Assembly: GCF_003096415.1 (NCBI RefSeq)
Contig: NZ_QEKH01000018.1
Location: forward strand, 56,002 to 120,001
Direction of reading: 5' to 3'
Length of the DNA stretch: 64,000 nucleotides
Source: Victivallis vadensis
GTDB taxonomy: Bacteria; Verrucomicrobiota; Lentisphaeria; Victivallales; Victivallaceae
A program made the position numbers and the translations under genes. How positions within the stretch are numbered: position 1 is the first letter of the stretch; every line of letters begins with the position of its first letter. The notes below the pieces were generated by a model. That model was given only the letters and a program-made list of their open reading frames with translations, had not been told where the DNA came from and made no database searches. Below are positions 62,581 through 64,000 of the stretch, piece by piece.

Positions 62581-62609
62581 GGAATACTCACTTGTACGGA
62601 AATTGTCAA
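62581..62609 (-). promoter_or_regulatory. Promoter of the first cysteine-rich gene
   Basis: Minus-strand TTGACA, 17 bases, TATTCC, ending 33 bases before the start codon. Confidence 0.55.
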
Positions 62610-62690
62610 CATGCAATCGAAAACGGGAAGAAAAATGGAAAGGCGGACGCAATTCCGGTGCAAAAACGCGGTCGGGCGGGGCGAAACGGA

Positions 62691-62729
62691 CTGTCGCCCG
62701 GATCGGTACATGCTCAATCCGGGCGACAG
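62691..62729. repeat. 13-base perfect inverted repeat between the cysteine-rich genes
   Basis: CTGTCGCCCGGAT and ATCCGGGCGACAG enclose a 13-base loop, 12 bases after the stop of the 62742-63770 gene. No T-run follows, so it is a terminator without a tail, a mRNA-stabilising hairpin, or a protein-binding site. Confidence 0.6.
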
Positions 62730-62741
62730 TTCCATTGGGGC

Positions 62742-63770
62742 TTATTTCAGGCAGGGGGAGAGCTGTTCATAGACGGCGCGGTAGGCTGCCGGCGGCAGCG
62801 ACTTGCTTTTGCGCCTCAAGGTGATCTGCCCGTTCAGGGAACTGGTGTAAGTATCCAGATCCTGATGGGTGGTTTTGGAGAAGTTGAGCTGAAAGGTTCC
62901 TTCCGCATATCCGGTGAAAGGGATTTCCGGGTAAGAACCGCCATCATCCAGAACCTTGTCAAGCCAGTCGGAATCATGTGACGCTATGCCGCATCTGTTT
63001 TCGTATACGGATTCGGTACGGATATTCAGTCCGGTCAGAAGGAGTTTGTCGCAATTCTCCGAGAGTGCCAGCTGAAGCGTGACATTGCCTTCGGTCTGAT
63101 CAATTTCACACTGCCAGTCGTCGGCGGGACTGGTTGCATTACCCCATGTGCATTTATATTCGGAACGTTCATGATATTGTGCGATTCTGGCAGTTTTAGC
63201 CCTTGTGTTGAATTCGACTTCGGCACCGGCTCCCTGTGAGTTGAGATAGTTTGTGCTTTCCGCTGTACTGATGACAACCGGTTCCGAAGCCTGTGTCCAC
63301 ATTTGGCTGTAAGAATAGGTTTGGAGATTGAACTCCGCTGTGTATTCGGCATCCAGCAGGCAGCAGCAGGTGCAGGCGGCGATTACTTTTTCTCCCCAGT
63401 GGGATTTGGGGTGGGCGTCCCATTCGGTCTGGGCTTTTTGTCGGGTGTCGTAGGTTTTGGGGCCGTTTTCACCGGTTTCGATGGCTTTGTAGACGCTGCC
63501 GTTGGCGGAGAACTCGGAGCCGTCGGCGGGGTAGTAGGTGTGGTTGAGGCGGCGCCAGGCTCCGTCCACGTTGATGCAGCCGTTTTCGGAGGCGAAGTAG
63601 GTCACGAGGCGGGCGCGTTCCCATGCGGTTTCGGGATTGCAGTCGCAATCGTCGAAATCGTTTTCGGTCTTGTCGCAGCGGGTGACGTAGATGTATTTCG
63701 GGCAGGGGCAGAAGTCGCATTTGACCGGGCCGCCGGAAGTCACGATTTTATCGCATTGAGTCCAGAACAT
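62742..63770 (-). CDS. Cysteine-rich protein with MFWTxCDKI start (paralogue)
   Basis: 342 residues from the ATG at 63770. Starts MFWTQCDKI, then CDFCPCPKYIYV, paralleling the other cysteine-rich protein; the rest is different (CTCCCLLDAEYT in the middle, beta-rich C-terminal half). No signal peptide or membrane helix. Its own promoter is upstream. No family recognised. Confidence 0.65.
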   Translation of the reverse strand: MFWTQCDKIVTSGGPVKCDFCPCPKYIYVTRCDKTENDFDDCDCNPETAWERARLVTYFASENGCINVDGAWRRLNHTYYPADGSEFSANGSVYKAIETGENGPKTYDTRQKAQTEWDAHPKSHWGEKVIAACTCCCLLDAEYTAEFNLQTYSYSQMWTQASEPVVISTAESTNYLNSQGAGAEVEFNTRAKTARIAQYHERSEYKCTWGNATSPADDWQCEIDQTEGNVTLQLALSENCDKLLLTGLNIRTESVYENRCGIASHDSDWLDKVLDDGGSYPEIPFTGYAEGTFQLNFSKTTHQDLDTYTSSLNGQITLRRKSKSLPPAAYRAVYEQLSPCLK

Positions 63771-63822
63771 GATGACAGTTTCCTTGTCTTGAGAAGTGAG
63801 AAAGGGAGGATAGCGGAAAGCC

Positions 63823-63851
63823 ACTATATTAGTAATAAACGCCGTGTGCAA
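63823..63851 (-). promoter_or_regulatory. Promoter of the second cysteine-rich gene
   Basis: Minus-strand TTGCAC, 17 bases, TATAGT, ending 52 bases before the start codon. Confidence 0.55.
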
Positions 63852-64000
63852 GTTTTTTAACAAAAAATCCGTTCAAATTGTAGAAGCGGATTCCCATATT
63901 TCTGATTGATACAGCAATTGATGGAATGTGCCAACAATTTCCTGCTAATCCGAACAGTCAAATGCCATAAATCTCGGGCTCTGATTTTTTCGGCATTGAA

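Overview
The window is high-GC bacterial chromosome with one lower-GC island. Several traits point to a Lentisphaerota-type organism (Victivallis relatives, PVC superphylum): a stand-alone type II pseudopilin with the [24 protein letters not shown] leader class in a sugar-degradation locus, GH78 and GH-A glycosidases, a heparinase II/III-like enzyme, a long MoxR/DUF58/VWA/DUF4159 operon, and a meso-diaminopimelate dehydrogenase. This placement is inference; no 16S gene is present.

Region by region. 1-1315 (minus): the start of a radical-SAM AmrS-type gene cut by the window edge, a YggL-like ribosome-associated protein and an anchored thermonuclease. 1901-4100 (plus): aroB and dprA overlapping. 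4164-7035 (minus): an exported protein, a GT9 heptosyltransferase and a metallophosphoesterase. 7206-9854: RNase P RNA (minus), a GT39-like membrane glycosyltransferase with C-terminal repeats, and tmRNA.

9.9-20.7 kb: an AT-richer island directly downstream of tmRNA. Its left half has a minus-strand cassette (Xre repressor, ImmA/IrrE-type metalloprotease, two unrecognised proteins) and a plus-strand DUF2924 gene plus a shortened serine recombinase. Its right half has a secreted DRGH nuclease, then a tight three-gene operon: a protein with six tandem Cro/Xre-like helix-turn-helix units, a catalysis-less integrase N-terminal half, and a full DDE (rve) integrase. This last operon is the most unusual thing in the window and looks like an undescribed transposition or targeting module. 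Short AAAAAGTC motifs lie on both sides of it.

20.7-28 kb (minus): cinA, glycerate 2-kinase, three TadE/TadG-like pilus or envelope proteins, and an acyl-CoA synthetase. 28.2-31.3 kb: ddh (plus) and a GH78 rhamnosidase-like enzyme (minus). 31.5-45.6 kb (plus): a nine-gene, mostly overlapping operon built around a MoxR ATPase, a DUF58 protein, two VWA membrane proteins and DUF4159. 45.6-46.8 kb: a cysteine-rich microprotein overlapping a DtxR/MntR-FeoA type metal regulator, with TTAG-N6-CTAA palindromes, and a 2[4Fe-4S] ferredoxin on the other strand.

46.9-57.8 kb: two Gfo/Idh/MocA oxidoreductases, a GYF-domain membrane protein, a GH51-like arabinofuranosidase, a pseudopilin, a GntR-LacI hybrid regulator and, divergently, a heparinase II/III-like enzyme. 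This looks like a carbohydrate-use locus. 57.8-64 kb (minus): five small exported or membrane proteins (one apparently frameshifted), a small soluble protein, and two cysteine-rich proteins sharing an MFWTxCDKI start.

All identifications are by eye from motifs and gene order. No database search was run.
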